A stretch of DNA of 64,000 bases, taken from positions 105,702,001 through 105,766,000 of the forward strand of contig CM042018.1 of NCBI GenBank assembly GCA_023525975.1, read 5' to 3'. The stretch is from Smallanthus sonchifolius (taxonomy: Eukaryota; Streptophyta; Magnoliopsida; Asterales; Asteraceae). Position 1 is the stretch's first letter; each line of letters begins with the position of its first letter. The notes under the pieces were generated by a model, which was given only the letters and a program-made list of their open reading frames with translations, searched no databases and was not told the DNA's origin. The translations under genes were made by a program, and so were the position numbers. Below are positions 33,059 through 43,823 of the stretch, one piece after another.

Positions 33059-34266
33059 ACTTTAAAAACCCTGAGTCCTCATCCCTTTCCCCTCGTCCAA
33101 GAAAACCGCACTGTCATCATCTACCTCCACCACCAGCCACCACCTCCTTCACCTCCGGCCGCCACCTCCACCGCCCCCTTCACTTTCGAACTCCAGTTAA
33201 GATTTATCCCAGAGTCCATCAAGCTTTATTTTAGAAGAATCAAAAGTTTAAGATTCTTGGAAGGCCATAAAGTTCAAATCATGTTCTTTCTTTAAGTCTT
33301 CAACCTTCTCACCCTAGAAATTTTGCTACCGCCTCCGGCCCCGTTACATTCTGATACGGACCATCCACCGTGACCCGGTCAACACCAAATCCACGTTTCT
33401 AGTTCCTGCATTCTAGTTTTCATTTTTAATGTTTTGTTTAATTAATTAGGATAGTGGGTAGTTACACCCATGATCAAAGTAGTGGAGTAGTTAGTTTTTG
33501 AGTATTTTGCATATTTATTTCGATGTATTGCATATTGAAAATGGAATGAAGAAAATTGTTGCAAAGTAGTGTCTCATTTCTCTCATCTTGTTCTTTGGAG
33601 CCTAACCCACTCAACGGGTCTAAACCATCTCGAATCGGTCTCTATCATATTCAAAGATAAGAAATTCATTAGGATCGATTTGACTCACCATCATCACTAA
33701 TCATCTTCCTGATTTGATAAGAGATGCTATTTTGAGACATTTTTTGCCTAATTCTTTTTAGCGAGGATTGCTGAGGGTGGAGATGAGTTGTTATCCTCAT
33801 TCCAAGGTGTCCTTATTAGATAATTGGGCTAAAGTTGGATTGAGATTTATGTTGGGTTGTGACTGGGCTTCTCCTAAATTTTCAGAATGGGCCTAAATGT
33901 GAGGATGACCCTTGTCGATTCCAGTTTTCTATGCTCGTCGGGACTGAATTGAATCTCTCCGACATCTCTAGCGAGGTTTTCTGACCGAAAATTCCGATGA
34001 GAATCCTCCGTCATCTGAACCATGAGCTTCGCCAACAGAAAATGGCGGCCGGTGATGAAAGGGGCGGTGGAGGTGGTGGAGGTAGATGATGGGAGTGTGG
34101 TTTTCTTGAATCGGGTGAAAGGGGAAGATAACTTACGTTGTGTTCCCGAGTTTCATTTAAGGAGAGAAGAGAAATGATTTGTAAGAAAGCTGGGAAAATT
34201 GGTGTTCCAGAGTTTTTTTTATAAAGAAAAAGGAAGAGAAGAGAAGAGAAATGGATGGGTTTTAAG

Positions 34267-34685
34267 CAATGTTTTCAGAACCGGACCGGACATCGAACCG
34301 GTCTCCTTACCGGTCCACTGGTCGGACCGGTCCGACCGGTCGGACCGGATTTAAGGACCGGTCGGACCGGATTTAAGAACCGGACGACGTCATAAATATT
34401 ATAAAAATATATCAGTCTAAATAGCTTTTAATCCTTTCAAAAACCACCAACAAGTCAATTCCAATAATTTTAAACTAACAATTACCTACGAAATAAGAAG
34501 CCAAGAGACTTAAAAAAGATTAAAAAAAAAAAAAAAAATAGTCAAGCGGTTCAACCGGTCCGACCACCCGATTTCCGGTCCGACCGCCGGTTCGCTGCAG
34601 AAACGGTTCAACACATGTAACCGGACCGGTCAGACCACCGGTTCCCGGTCCGACCGGCCGGTCCGGTCCGGGTTTCAAAACATTG
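34267..34685. mobile_element. hAT MITE, CAATG family, first of two in a row
   Basis: Starts CAATGTTTTCAGAACCGGAC, ends with the inverted form GTCCGGGTTTCAAAACATTG. GTTTTAAG lies directly before (34259-34266) and after (34686-34693). The interior is rich in GACCGGTC-type palindromic words. No coding capacity. Confidence 0.9.
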
Positions 34686-34693
34686 GTTTTAAG

Positions 34694-35246
34694 CAATGTT
34701 TTCAGAACCGGAAAGGACAACGAACCGGACCGGACAACGAACCGGACGTCTTAGAGGTTCACTGGTCGGACCGGTCGGACCGGATTCAAGAACCGGATGA
34801 CGCAATAAATAATATAAATATTCATAAAAATATATAGAAAAATATAAAAAAATTCCAAATACTACATGTACAACCATTTAAACAATTTTGAGTCAAGGAC
34901 GAGGGTTGTAGGTATGTAGGAATTTTAATTCTCTTGAATCTTCAATTTTAATTTTGATTAGGGTTTTGGAGGACCTGTGGCAACGTATAAGTTAAAAGGA
35001 AAGAGCCAAATTGGGTTAAAATTGTAAATAGAAGTAAGTAGGAGGACTATAAGATAAAAAATAGTAAAAAAAATAAAAAAATTAAACTACCCGGTTCGAC
35101 CACCGGTTTGCGGTTCGCGGTTTGACCGCTGAATCGCTTTGATCGCCCGGTTCAACCAGCAAACGGTCTCAGAGCATGTAACCGGACCGGTGGAGGTCAC
35201 GGTTCCCGGTCCGACCGGCCGGTCCGGTCCAGGTTTAAAAACATTG
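34694..35246. mobile_element. hAT MITE, CAATG family, second of two in a row
   Basis: Starts CAATGTTTTCAGAACCGGAA, ends TCCAGGTTTAAAAACATTG. GTTTTAAG lies before (34686-34693, shared with the first MITE) and after (35247-35254). One member landed in the target duplication of the other, giving three identical 8-bp copies. Confidence 0.9.
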
Positions 35247-35600
35247 GTTTTAAGGCTAAAATCGATCCTTCCAATTAGAAAGGAATGGAGATAATGGAAA
35301 GGAAAGAAAGGGAGGGATTCCCTTCTTTTCTTTCCTAAAGTTAACTCGGGAACACAACGTTAGGGTTTTTAAAGTAGTGAGAGATATTTATATTTTTGTT
35401 CTTTTTTTTATTAACAGGTGTATTATAGTCTTTTTATACATGTTTAACAGAAAAATTCTAACGGGGTTAGTCGACTGGACTTTAATTAATACAACACTAA
35501 AATAATTGGATTAAAAAAGTCAAATTTAAACTTTTAGACTGAAATAATTATTTTTATCAAACCAGATGGACTAAAATCGTATTTAAATGTTTATATATAT

Positions 35601-36739
35601 ATAAAGGTTGGTGAAATTTTTGGTTTTATATGGGATATGATTATTTAACTACTTTTTCTAATCAAAATTTTTTTTTTAATAACTCTATGAACTCTCATCT
35701 TAAATTTGGACTTTGGTGAATAAGAAAAAAAGTAAAATTCAAATAATAAAAAAAGTAACCATCATAATTAATAAGTGAAGAAAGTGACGACAAATAAAAT
35801 ACATATAAAACATACTCACCCTTATCATATTCGTGAGGGAAGAAAATGGTGCAAAAATATGTTCTTAAAAAGCCCCTCGGCAGAAACTTTACAACTAGTT
35901 TTTTTAGGTTATGTGTACCGGCTTCGTGAGGAGGGGTGTGGGCCGCCACCTCAGCTTCTCACGGTGACACACACTCATTAACAAATACTGCTTATGTGGC
36001 GCCTACCATTACACCTCCACCAACGCGGTCACCACCTCGACCTCCACTGCTGCCATCCATGGCCATAAAAAACAAATATAATGGTTAACACATTTTGATA
36101 TCTTTTTTCTTCCTAAAAGACCAATTTCAAGGCGAACCCATTTTTGTCGGGAATCGTTTTGACTCGGACCAACTTGATATTAAAAACATAACATGTTTTA
36201 ATCCGAATTCATTTTGCTTATAACTCGTTTTAAGCCGATCCCAGTTTGACCCGAACACGTTTTAACATGTGACCCAACCCCGACTCCCACCGCGTGTTTT
36301 CCCGGTCCTAACTAAAACTAATTATTCAACTTTGGTTGACACTTGACTATTAACTTCTAACGATTTAATTCAGCTAACTTTTCTCATTCAATGGAAAAAG
36401 CCTCCTTACGTGGTGTGGTCTAAGTGCTAGACCATTTCTTTTAGAGGTAACTTTATACAATAGTAACCAAGTTTCAAAAGTGTTTCAATTAGGTCACTCA
36501 ATACACATTTTACACGGTATTCACTCTCGGGTATACTATTGTGAGTGACCTAATTGGAACAGTTTTGAAACTTGGTTATTATTCTGTAATGTTTCCCTTT
36601 CTTTTATTACTAGTTTAACATTTGACAAAAGTACCCCTTTTGAATATTAAAACCATAGTTTATCAAATAGATGGTAAATGAGTTTTACGGATTTGATTTT
36701 ATCTGTTTTCTATTGTTTGTCAAACTGTGACGTATTAGT
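35601..36739. other. Non-coding stretch
   Basis: No element ends could be paired. A pair of short inverted blocks at about 36450-36590 (AAGTTTCAAAA... and its complement near 36565) suggests a small foldback, about 120 bp, around GTATTCACTCTCGGGTATAC. No gene. Confidence 0.35.
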
Positions 36740-37104
36740 TTGGGGGCAGATTTAGGCTTAGGGGAGGGGTACCTGTACCTATCAACTTTCGACGCGTAGT
36801 ATGAATTTTTTTTTACCGTTTTATGTTTTTCGATACCCCTGAACGATATTTTAGATACCTCTAAAATTTTCTTACAAAGCCCAAAGTAACCTTAAAATTT
36901 TATTAAAATTATACTTTATAAAAACCCAAGAAATTTAAAAAAAAAGTATTCTATTAATTAAACTTGTAATTTGGGCTTTAATTAAATATTTGGGCTTTAT
37001 TTAAAAAAAAACATTCTAGCTCAAGCCTCAAAAGCCCAATACCCATCAATCTTCATTGATCTCCATCTTTGCCCAAAAAAAAAAGACGCGGCGGCAGCAG
37101 CAGC

Positions 37105-37866
37105 TAGTGGTGCACAAATCGGTTTTTTAACCCAAACCGGTTCAACCCGACCCGAACCGGTTTGGTCAACGAAAAGTCAAAACCGGTTTGGGTTAAACCG
37201 GTTTTAGTAATGGGAAATGTCAAACCGGTCAGGGTTGGTTTTAAACCGGTTTGCCCTTTAAACCGGTTTTTATTAAAAAAAAATGCCGGATTTCACCAAA
37301 TGCCGGATTTCCCTCCCCAAAAACGCACCACACATCTTGTACCGAGCACGTTCCTTCCCGTTTGACAACAAACATAGATCGTAATTGCACCAAATTGCCG
37401 GATTTCTCGTTGTTGCTCGAATTTTCATAACGGTAACTTCGTTTGAGGAACCACCAACACCAAAACTTGCCATGCTTTTTTTTAGAGTTTAGAGAGCGTT
37501 TTTGACGGGTTTAGAGAGCGTTTTTGACGGGTTTAAAGAGCGGTTTTAGAGATTAGAGAGTGTAAAAAGAGGTGTGATCAACCCTAAACACCCCCCACCT
37601 ATTTATAGTGTTTTAAGGGTGCAAATGGAGCCAAAAAAATGGCTAAAATCAACCCCAACAGCCATATAGCCGTTCCCCAACGGCTATTTTTTTGCCCAGC
37701 TCGAAAACCGGTTTATCAAACCGGTCCCTAACCCGATCTCATCCAGAAAGCATCAAAGCGGTTTTAAACCGGCGGGTTTTGGGTATCCCGAACCGGTTTG
37801 GTCCAAACCGATTTAACCCAAACCGGCACCGGGTTAAAAAAAACCGGTTTTTTTTGTGCACCACTA
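37105..37866 (-). mobile_element. hAT deletion derivative with BED-finger remnant
   Basis: TAGTGGTGCACAAATCGG at the left and TAGTGGTGCACAAAAAAAAC inverted at the right. GCAGCAGC (37097-37104) and GCAGTAGC (37867-37874) form an 8-bp duplication with one mismatch. Both arms are full of AAACCGGTTT words. The interior keeps only the start of a transposase, so this is an internal deletion of the same family as 26727-28643. Confidence 0.8.
37273..37473 (-). pseudogene. hAT transposase N-terminus (BED-like), truncated
   Basis: A 66-codon minus-strand frame from MASFGVGGSS through TTRNPAIWCNYDLCLL to YKMCGAFLG. The VGVG-SS and TTRN..IW..-DLC pattern is shared with the pseudogene at 27.2-28.3 kb, and the Cys residues fit a BED zinc finger start. 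The rest of the protein is deleted. Confidence 0.6.
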
Positions 37867-38544
37867 GCAGTAGCGCTGCCTTTTGAGACCGACGAGGAAG
37901 ATGCACACCACAGGGCCATCGTCGGCCATCGCTCAGACGACGCTCACCACCGCCATACCGCCACATACCGCCACTGCTTGTGGCACCACCATCGCACAAC
38001 TGGTATTCTACTAATTTTTTATTTAGGGTTTATATGCAATTTTAGGATTTGTGTGTAAATGTGCAATTGAGTGAAATTGGACTTTAGGTTGGAGTTTAGT
38101 TGCTTTTTTTTGTTGTTATAACAAGTTATTATTGTGTATTTGATATTTTGATTATAAAGAAGATGAAACCACAAACTAAACAAGCTCAAATAGGCAAATT
38201 CATGTGTATTCGTGTTTAATAGAAACTAACAAGATAAAATGTTAATGCCTAGCTTCACAAAAACTTAACAAACAATTAAAATGGCATGTGTGATTCAAGA
38301 ATTACAGATACTTGCAAAACACCCTGGTGAATTATCTGAATTTTCATTTTTTTTTCAAAGTATTTTAATAGAATGTATTTTACACAAGAATTATAGATAT
38401 TTTAAAGGGTGGAAAATTCCCAATATAAATATCTTCCTTTTCATTTTCCTTAAAACAAGCAACTTGTTATTGTGTATTTGATATTTTGATTATAGGGAAG
38501 AAAAAATCACCTATTGCTAGTTATCACTCTAATCAAGTAGATGA

Positions 38545-38705
38545 AGTACGAAAAAAAAATTTGTTTCATTTACTTGAATGTTTTACTTCAATACAAAAAA
38601 AAAGTTTGTTTCATTTACTTGAATGTACGAAAAAAAAAATTTGTTTCATTTACTTCAATACCAAATTTTTTTTTGTTTCATTTACTTGAATGTACGGGAA
38701 AAAAA
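38545..38705 (+). repeat. Tandem repeat with TTTGTTTCATTTACTTGAAT units
   Basis: Four copies of TTTGTTTCATTTACTT(G/C)AAT at 38561, 38606, 38640 and 38673, each preceded by a run of A or T. It is part of the interior of the hAT-like element. Confidence 0.75.
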
Positions 38706-38759
38706 ATTTCTGGACCAATACCCCTGAATTTTTTTCCTAGATCCATCACTGGTATTAGT

Positions 38760-39565
38760 CCCTAACATTAAACGCTAACCAGTATACCATTTTACTTCAG
38801 AATAAATAAATACCTAACAATCCCTCCTAAAACCAAAAAATTATCTCTATCATCCCGTCGCCCCTCTCAACCAGCGTGAACCCCCACCCCTCTCCCTGCC
38901 TCTGACCACCTCCTTAACCTTCGAGACAATGTTTGACACCTATTTAACACATCCACACCATGAAATACTTGATTACAAGGTACATAATCAAATTCATTAA
39001 CATATTTGTTCAATTCAAATGACACGACAATTATGCACATTTTCAATGATTGAAGTCGCGACGGTGATCGATGGTTGTTCATTTGTCGGATTGCCATCTT
39101 ATGATTAGGATTTGATATGGAAATACTTTTTAGCCAAATGGGAATGAAGATGACATGATGATTTCAAGGACGGAGCGAGTGGCTGACACCGGTTGGGTCA
39201 ACTATATTAAAACAAATGGTTTCACTTGAGTGGATGATTTATGGAATAAAACATGTATATTTTCTAATTTTGATATTTTAATATGATAAGAATCTAAGAT
39301 TAATAATATTTAAGATTTTTTAAGTTTTACGGATATAAACTAGTAAGAGTTCACACGCCAACATATTGAGTAGTGTCGGTACATATTAATCACTTAAGAA
39401 CATTCAGATGATACGTATTAACCGTAAGATGTAACGTGAAACAACGAGTTAATACAATAAACCAATTTTAAAAGTCTCATATAAATATCTGGCCAACTTT
39501 TCAACCCAGTTTCAAGAAAATTATTTAACTTACAGTAATTAAATGTGACGCATCAAGACATTATT
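38760..39565. other. Non-coding stretch
   Basis: No supported gene or element end. It forms the outside flank of the large copia nest that starts at 39571. Confidence 0.4.
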
Positions 39566-39570
39566 ATTAG

Positions 39571-39589
39571 TGTTGAAAATCAGATATAG

Positions 39590-39633
<44 letters not shown>

Positions 39634-39696
39634 TTCTCTCTCATGTAATTGACGGTTACTTAACCACATGTGTGTATATATATATATATATATATA
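39571..39696 (+). repeat. Remnant of copia 5' LTR
   Basis: Starts TGTTGAAAATCAGATATAG, then a (TA)n run and TCTCTTTCTCTCTC, and breaks off at the (TA)n-seated element. No LTR end or primer site is seen. Confidence 0.55.
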
Positions 39697-39926
39697 GGGG
39701 GAGAATTAAATAATAAGTAGTTTTTCGCTAAAAAGTCTAATAAATGACAAAAACATTAAGAAATGATATCAAACGAACTCCGATTGAGCTAACTTCAGCA
39801 GCGTTGGAACCGTCTCGTCGAACTCTACCATCTTAGCTTTTAAGGTTTAGATTTTACGTTTGAATTTTAGGGTTTTAGCCTTATGGTTTAGCTTTTAGGG
39901 TTTAGGTTTTTTTTTTGGGTGTGGTG
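39697..39926 (+). mobile_element. (TA)n-seated element, right end cut
   Basis: Third copy of the family at 22774-23334, starting GGGGGAGAATTAAATAATAA after (TA)n. It is interrupted at about 39926, where the Athila-type DNA begins; the right terminus is missing. Confidence 0.75.
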
Positions 39927-40730
39927 TTTATTTTTAAACTTTTTTGTTAAAATTCCGGTTTATGTTGGTTGTCTAATTTGTGCTTTCTAGTTACTTCGTT
40001 TAGGACATATGTGTCTCGTCCGGCGTTCGTTGCGGCTTATATACAAAAAAGAAAAAAAAAAGAAAAAAGAGAAAAGCTCAGAAAAATATACTATTGTAGT
40101 AGTCTCGTATTATAAAGAAAGAAATAAAGTGAACGAATCTTATGTATTGAATTGAAGAATCTTTATCTTAGCTCGCTGTTAGTTATGTTTAAGTTGTTTG
40201 TTTATTTTTCCTTATGTGCATTGTAGTTGTTCACATATAGCTTCTAACTAAGTCGGATTTTAACCATTTAGCTACATTATATCCCAAATTCCATACCCTT
40301 ACCCCAAGCCACGTTACAACCCGTCAAAGTCCTCTTGATTTTTGCATTTTCTCATGTTAATTGGTGGAGATTTGATTCCTTTGCAAGCCTATGATTATGT
40401 GCTTCATTATTTGACATTGAGTGATTCATTCTTACACTTGCACATATAAATAACTAATTGTTGAGTGAACTTTTGTGAGAGGTTTAAGCTCATGCATAAA
40501 AGAAATATCTAATAGACTTGTTACGTTTGAATAGATATTGCCAAGTTTTGAAAAGAAAACACAAAAATACGTTTAACTCGTTTGGTTTCTCCTTTTGACT
40601 GTTGCATTGCTTGATAATCTTTTATGAATTTGGATCTTTTGCTAAATTGTGGATTGCTTTTCACCTTTACTTTAGTCAATGGGATTTTTATAAAACTTTT
40701 GCATGAGAGTTTGCATGAGGACAAGCAAAG

Positions 40731-40744
40731 TTCAAGTGTGGGGA
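40731..40744 (+). other. Polypurine-like tract before the LTR
   Basis: TTCAAGTGTGGGGA directly precedes the LTR start TGTTTGATATG. The same motif recurs at 50924-50937 on this strand and three times in the minus-strand element. Confidence 0.7.
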
Positions 40745-41986
40745 TGTTTGATATGTTAATAATCATGCATGTAAATAATGCATATTTCCCCCTCATTCTT
40801 AATATTTTTGGTTGCAAATTCATCGATTTGGACACTCATTTGTGTTTTATTTGAATATTGTACTTCCCGGTGGAACCTGGTGATTTTTGGTGAAAAAAAC
40901 TCAAGAATTGAAAATGTCGAAGAGGAAAAAGTTCTGTCATGGCCATCTGAAAACCCCCTTTTCCTGTCAACACCACCATGTTACTTACGAACATGGCCGT
41001 GTTCGGCACCAGATACGGGTTTTATACCCAAATCCCCCTCATTTGCAAGGATTCCCCTTTTTAACACAAACCCTAGTTCTCCCAACTCTCTTAGGAGATT
41101 TTGGGTAGATCTTGCAAGATTGAAGGCCAAGATTGAAGATCCAACACATTCAAAGAAGATTTAACCTCACACTACCCATCTCTTCTCATTTTCTTGGTTT
41201 GATTACTAGATCTACTATGTTTTCATCCATGTTCTTGATATTGCTTATGGTTTTTATAAGGTTTATGGACTAAACATCTTGATTCACTTAGATTAGATGA
41301 ATCTTAGCTAATTTTGGTGATGTATATTTGATTTTTGATGAGTTTATGTTGATGACTTTAACATGTTCTTGAATCTTCTTCAATGATTATGTGTGTTTGT
41401 TTGATTTGAGTATATATTCTATCTCATGGGTATCTTGACCATATTATGTTGGAAAACCGTATGTGTTAAGATATTTATTCATGAAAATGTGTATGTGTGT
41501 ATACGTATTCATGGCATTTGACTAGGAATGGTGGATGGGGATTAGAATTTATATGATTGTTGTTCAAATGTGCATCCTTGGGTATACGCTTGGAAAAAAT
41601 GATCTCATCATGAATAAAATGATCTCATCATGAATCTATATATGTTGTCATTATTTGGCTAAGTGGATTCGAAGTCTAAATGAATATCCTCTCTTGCTTG
41701 TTTATCTACCACCACACCTATCTATCTTTTATGTTTATTTAATTTAAAAACATAAAAAATATCAAATCTTCTACTTTGATCAGCTAGACAGTGACAAAGG
41801 TTTATTATCAGGAGCTATCGTGTCCACGGATCGATACTCGGTTCTTGCCTAAAAATGTACTACTTATGCGATAGGTGCACTTGCCTATTGTGTGTGTAGT
41901 TAGTCCTAAGGTGATAATCGTTTCTTATTTTAAAACCTAAGTGTGAAAAATCTTTATTAAATTATATATACACTTTACACACATCA
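40745..41986 (+). repeat. LTR of the plus-strand Athila-type element
   Basis: TGTTTGATATG to TTTACACACATCA, 1,242 bp, TG...CA ends, polypurine tract on one side and primer-binding site on the other. An internal element end on its left and an internal start on its right show it is the middle LTR of a permuted or tandem unit. The 128-codon frame at 40778-41164 has no recognisable domain. Confidence 0.8.
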
Positions 41987-41992
41987 AGTTTT

Positions 41993-42010
41993 TGGCGCCG
42001 TTGCCGGGGA
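41993..42010 (+). other. Primer-binding site, tRNA-Asp type
   Basis: TGGCGCCGTTGCCGGGGA, six bases after the LTR. It is the site used by plant Athila-type Ty3/gypsy elements, complementary to the 3' end of tRNA-Asp (from general knowledge). Confidence 0.9.
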
Positions 42011-42145
42011 CACGGTGATTCTGAGAACGATCTGAGTCATTGCTTTAGCCATTTTGTATATATTTGTTTTCCATTTGTCTTTTGTAAATAGTTGTTTTTA
42101 TTTTTCATTTCATTTCTATCTGGTGCGCGTGATCGTTTTGCTTGA

Positions 42146-42668
42146 GTGTTCTTTGTAGTGATTTTCTTGGATCGTGACTGTGGGAGTTACAGTAGAGAAT
42201 ACAAGTTTGATCATGGGGGTTACCATGAGGAAGTTTGGTGCGAGATATGTGGAGGACCCCACTACACACCGGATTGTTATCATTTCCAGGGGAATCACAC
42301 GGATTGTTATGAAGAACCATTCTCCTACTCACAACCATTTGGGGATTCCATCATGCCACCATCCCAAACTGAGCCCCGTCCGTCATTATATGAGTTGTTG
42401 CAACGTGGAATCGATATGTTTTCACAGCCGACCACCGGTTGTGATCATGATGTGGTTGAGCGCCAAGAAGTTTATGTTAGTGAATCTGAGGAACTGCTCC
42501 GTAGAGTAGAGGCACAAGGCTATGTGATCAATAAGCTTTACGCCAACTTTCTACGAGAAATTTCATCTCGCAGCACATATCTTAGTATTGAATTGAAGCA
42601 TGAGGATGGAAGTGAAGCCCATCCGATTCCATCTCCCGTTCAGAATGGATTCGAGTATGATGAGCCAC
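42146..42668 (+). pseudogene. Zinc-knuckle frame of plus-strand element, first part
   Basis: An open frame starting 135 bp after the primer-binding site. Near its start is a zinc knuckle of CX2CX3HX4C form (CEICGGPHYTPDC), then a hydrophilic stretch (SLYELLQRGIDMF, VYVSESEELLRRVEAQGYVI). Gag capsid, protease and RT are absent although this is where Gag should begin, so the element is a rearranged, non-autonomous form. The frame is cut at about 42670 by the minus-strand element and resumes at 49756. The 19 codons after 42668 belong to the intruding LTR. Confidence 0.6.
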
Positions 42669-42669
42669 A

Positions 42670-43808
42670 TGTGATTTATGAAGTTGCAATGAGTCTTTCT
42701 GACCAAACACAAGCAATGGTTTAGGTGAAACTTATCAAACTCAACAAACAAGGATTATCAAGTAACAATTATGATCAATAGTAATCAAGTACCAAACAAA
42801 CGATTTAGATTGTAACAATAATTAAAAAGGAATCACGCCCGGGTTTCAAGTTCACAAGTAATTAGGGATTATCACACCAACATATGAGTTCAAGCAATCA
42901 AATGGTTATCCAAATCAAATTGACCAAATCTAACCAAGAACATCAACATTCATACATCATCGGCAAATAGTGTAAGACAATATTCACGAATGAAATCGAG
43001 ACAAATGTATGCAATATAGAATTAGATTAATCAATAGATTCAACACAAATCAAAGTTCATAGCAATTATCATCTAACGGGGTCAATGGTGCAAGAATTTA
43101 TCGACTCCCGTGAGTTCATAACCATACTAAACACAAAGATTCAAGTATTTCAAACCAAACGATTACAAGAATTGTTTCTCAAAGCTAGCACATGATAAAA
43201 CCCTAAAAACTTACAAACAATCCACCCGGGAATGATTACCGGTGGATTAGCCGCTCATGGTTGTGGAATTCATCTTCGATTCTTCGATGATTCGATAACA
43301 ATCTTCACAATCGATCTTGGAATGGTGTTTCCTAGCCTCCAATCGCTCCCCAAATCGCCCAAGAACTGATGTAAAAAAGATAGTGTTCAATTTGGGGAAG
43401 AAACCCCCAAATAAACATTGAAAATCGGATGTTTCACTTAAAATCCGCGTCTGAAACGTAACTAGCGTAAGCCTACGCTGGGTTGGCGTAAGCTTACGCC
43501 GCCACACTGGAAGCTGCTGTGAAAGAAATGTTCAGGCGTAGGCCTACGCTGGGCGGCGTAAGCTTACGCTGGGTGGCGTAGGCTTACGCCAGGTAGCGTA
43601 GGCTTACGCCAGGTCCTGAGTTTCTGCCCTGTTTTCTCCGTGCCTCTTCCGACTCTTGCATCTCTCACCTAATATCTTCCAAAATCATACTTTAAGCTTT
43701 CAACACCTGCACATGCATAGCTACACAAAACTTTTGTATTCCACATGTTAATTTACATAAATATAACATGTTACACCCTTTAATGCATAAAACTTTGGTC
43801 GCTTATCA
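42670..43808 (-). repeat. 3' LTR of the minus-strand element, end deleted
   Basis: Matches 48637-49755. On the minus strand it starts TGATAAGCGACC (or TGTGATAAG, two bases further out) after the polypurine tract. The outer 127 bp present in the other LTR are missing; the junction with host frame DNA lies at a shared GTGATTT, suggesting a small deletion through microhomology. Confidence 0.85.
43465..43611 (-). repeat. Array of GCGTAAGCTTACGC palindromes in the LTR
   Basis: Six 14-bp units of the form GCGTA(A/G)GC(C/T)TACGC or the near-palindromic GCGTAGGCTTACGC, most about 21 bp apart, joined by TGGGTG- and CAGGTA-type spacers. GGCGTAAGCTTACGCC is a perfect 16-bp palindrome. The partner array in the 5' LTR (49431-49556) has five units. 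Confidence 0.9.
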
Positions 43809-43823
43809 CATCCCCACACTTGA
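43809..43823 (-). other. Polypurine tract of the minus-strand element
   Basis: The minus strand reads CTCAAGTGTGGGGATG immediately before the 3' LTR. Two more copies of the motif stand at 45088-45100 and 45406-45418. Confidence 0.75.

Larger units (their letters stand above)
34136..35359. mobile_element. Tourist/PIF-like MITE with 17-bp perfect ends
   Basis: CGTTGTGTTCCCGAGTT at the left and its exact reverse complement at the right, with TTA outside both ends (34133-34135 and 35360-35362). Removing two nested hAT MITEs and two target copies leaves about 236 bp. It sits inside the right arm of the Mutator-like element, whose pairing is restored when it is taken out. Confidence 0.85.
32824..35588. 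mobile_element. Mutator-like element with long inverted repeats
   Basis: The left end TTAAATACGGTTTTAGTCC and the inverted right end TTAAATACGATTTTAGTCC begin inverted repeats that run about 180 bp without a break. When the Tourist-like MITE at 34136-35359 is removed, the pairing extends to about 365 bp (33060-33190 against 34030-34135 plus 35363-35400). TAAATACG...TTTAGTCC ends are common in plant Mutator-like MITEs. A target duplication could not be fixed because the flanks are T-rich. No transposase. Confidence 0.75.
36740..38751. mobile_element. hAT-like element with nested hAT derivative
   Basis: GTATTAGT flanks both sides exactly (36732-36739 and 38752-38759). The ends match weakly (GGGGGCAGATTTAGG at the left, CCTAGATCCATCACTG at the right, inverted CAGTGATGGATCTAGG), which suggests age. 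It contains the hAT derivative at 37105-37866 and a tandem repeat near 38.55-38.70 kb. No transposase of its own seen. Confidence 0.65.

Noticed and set aside
33085..34145. A host gene with Pro/His-rich and Gly-rich exons
   Set aside because: The CACC-rich and GGTGG-rich stretches are the two arms of the Mutator-like inverted repeat, not exons.
34267..35246. A GC-rich regulatory island of CCGG motifs
   Set aside because: The CCGG-rich words are the bodies of two hAT MITEs with exact target duplications.
43247..43507. An 86-codon frame present in both LTRs of the minus-strand element
   Set aside because: It lies over the palindrome array, and identity between LTRs comes from LTR duplication, not from protein conservation.
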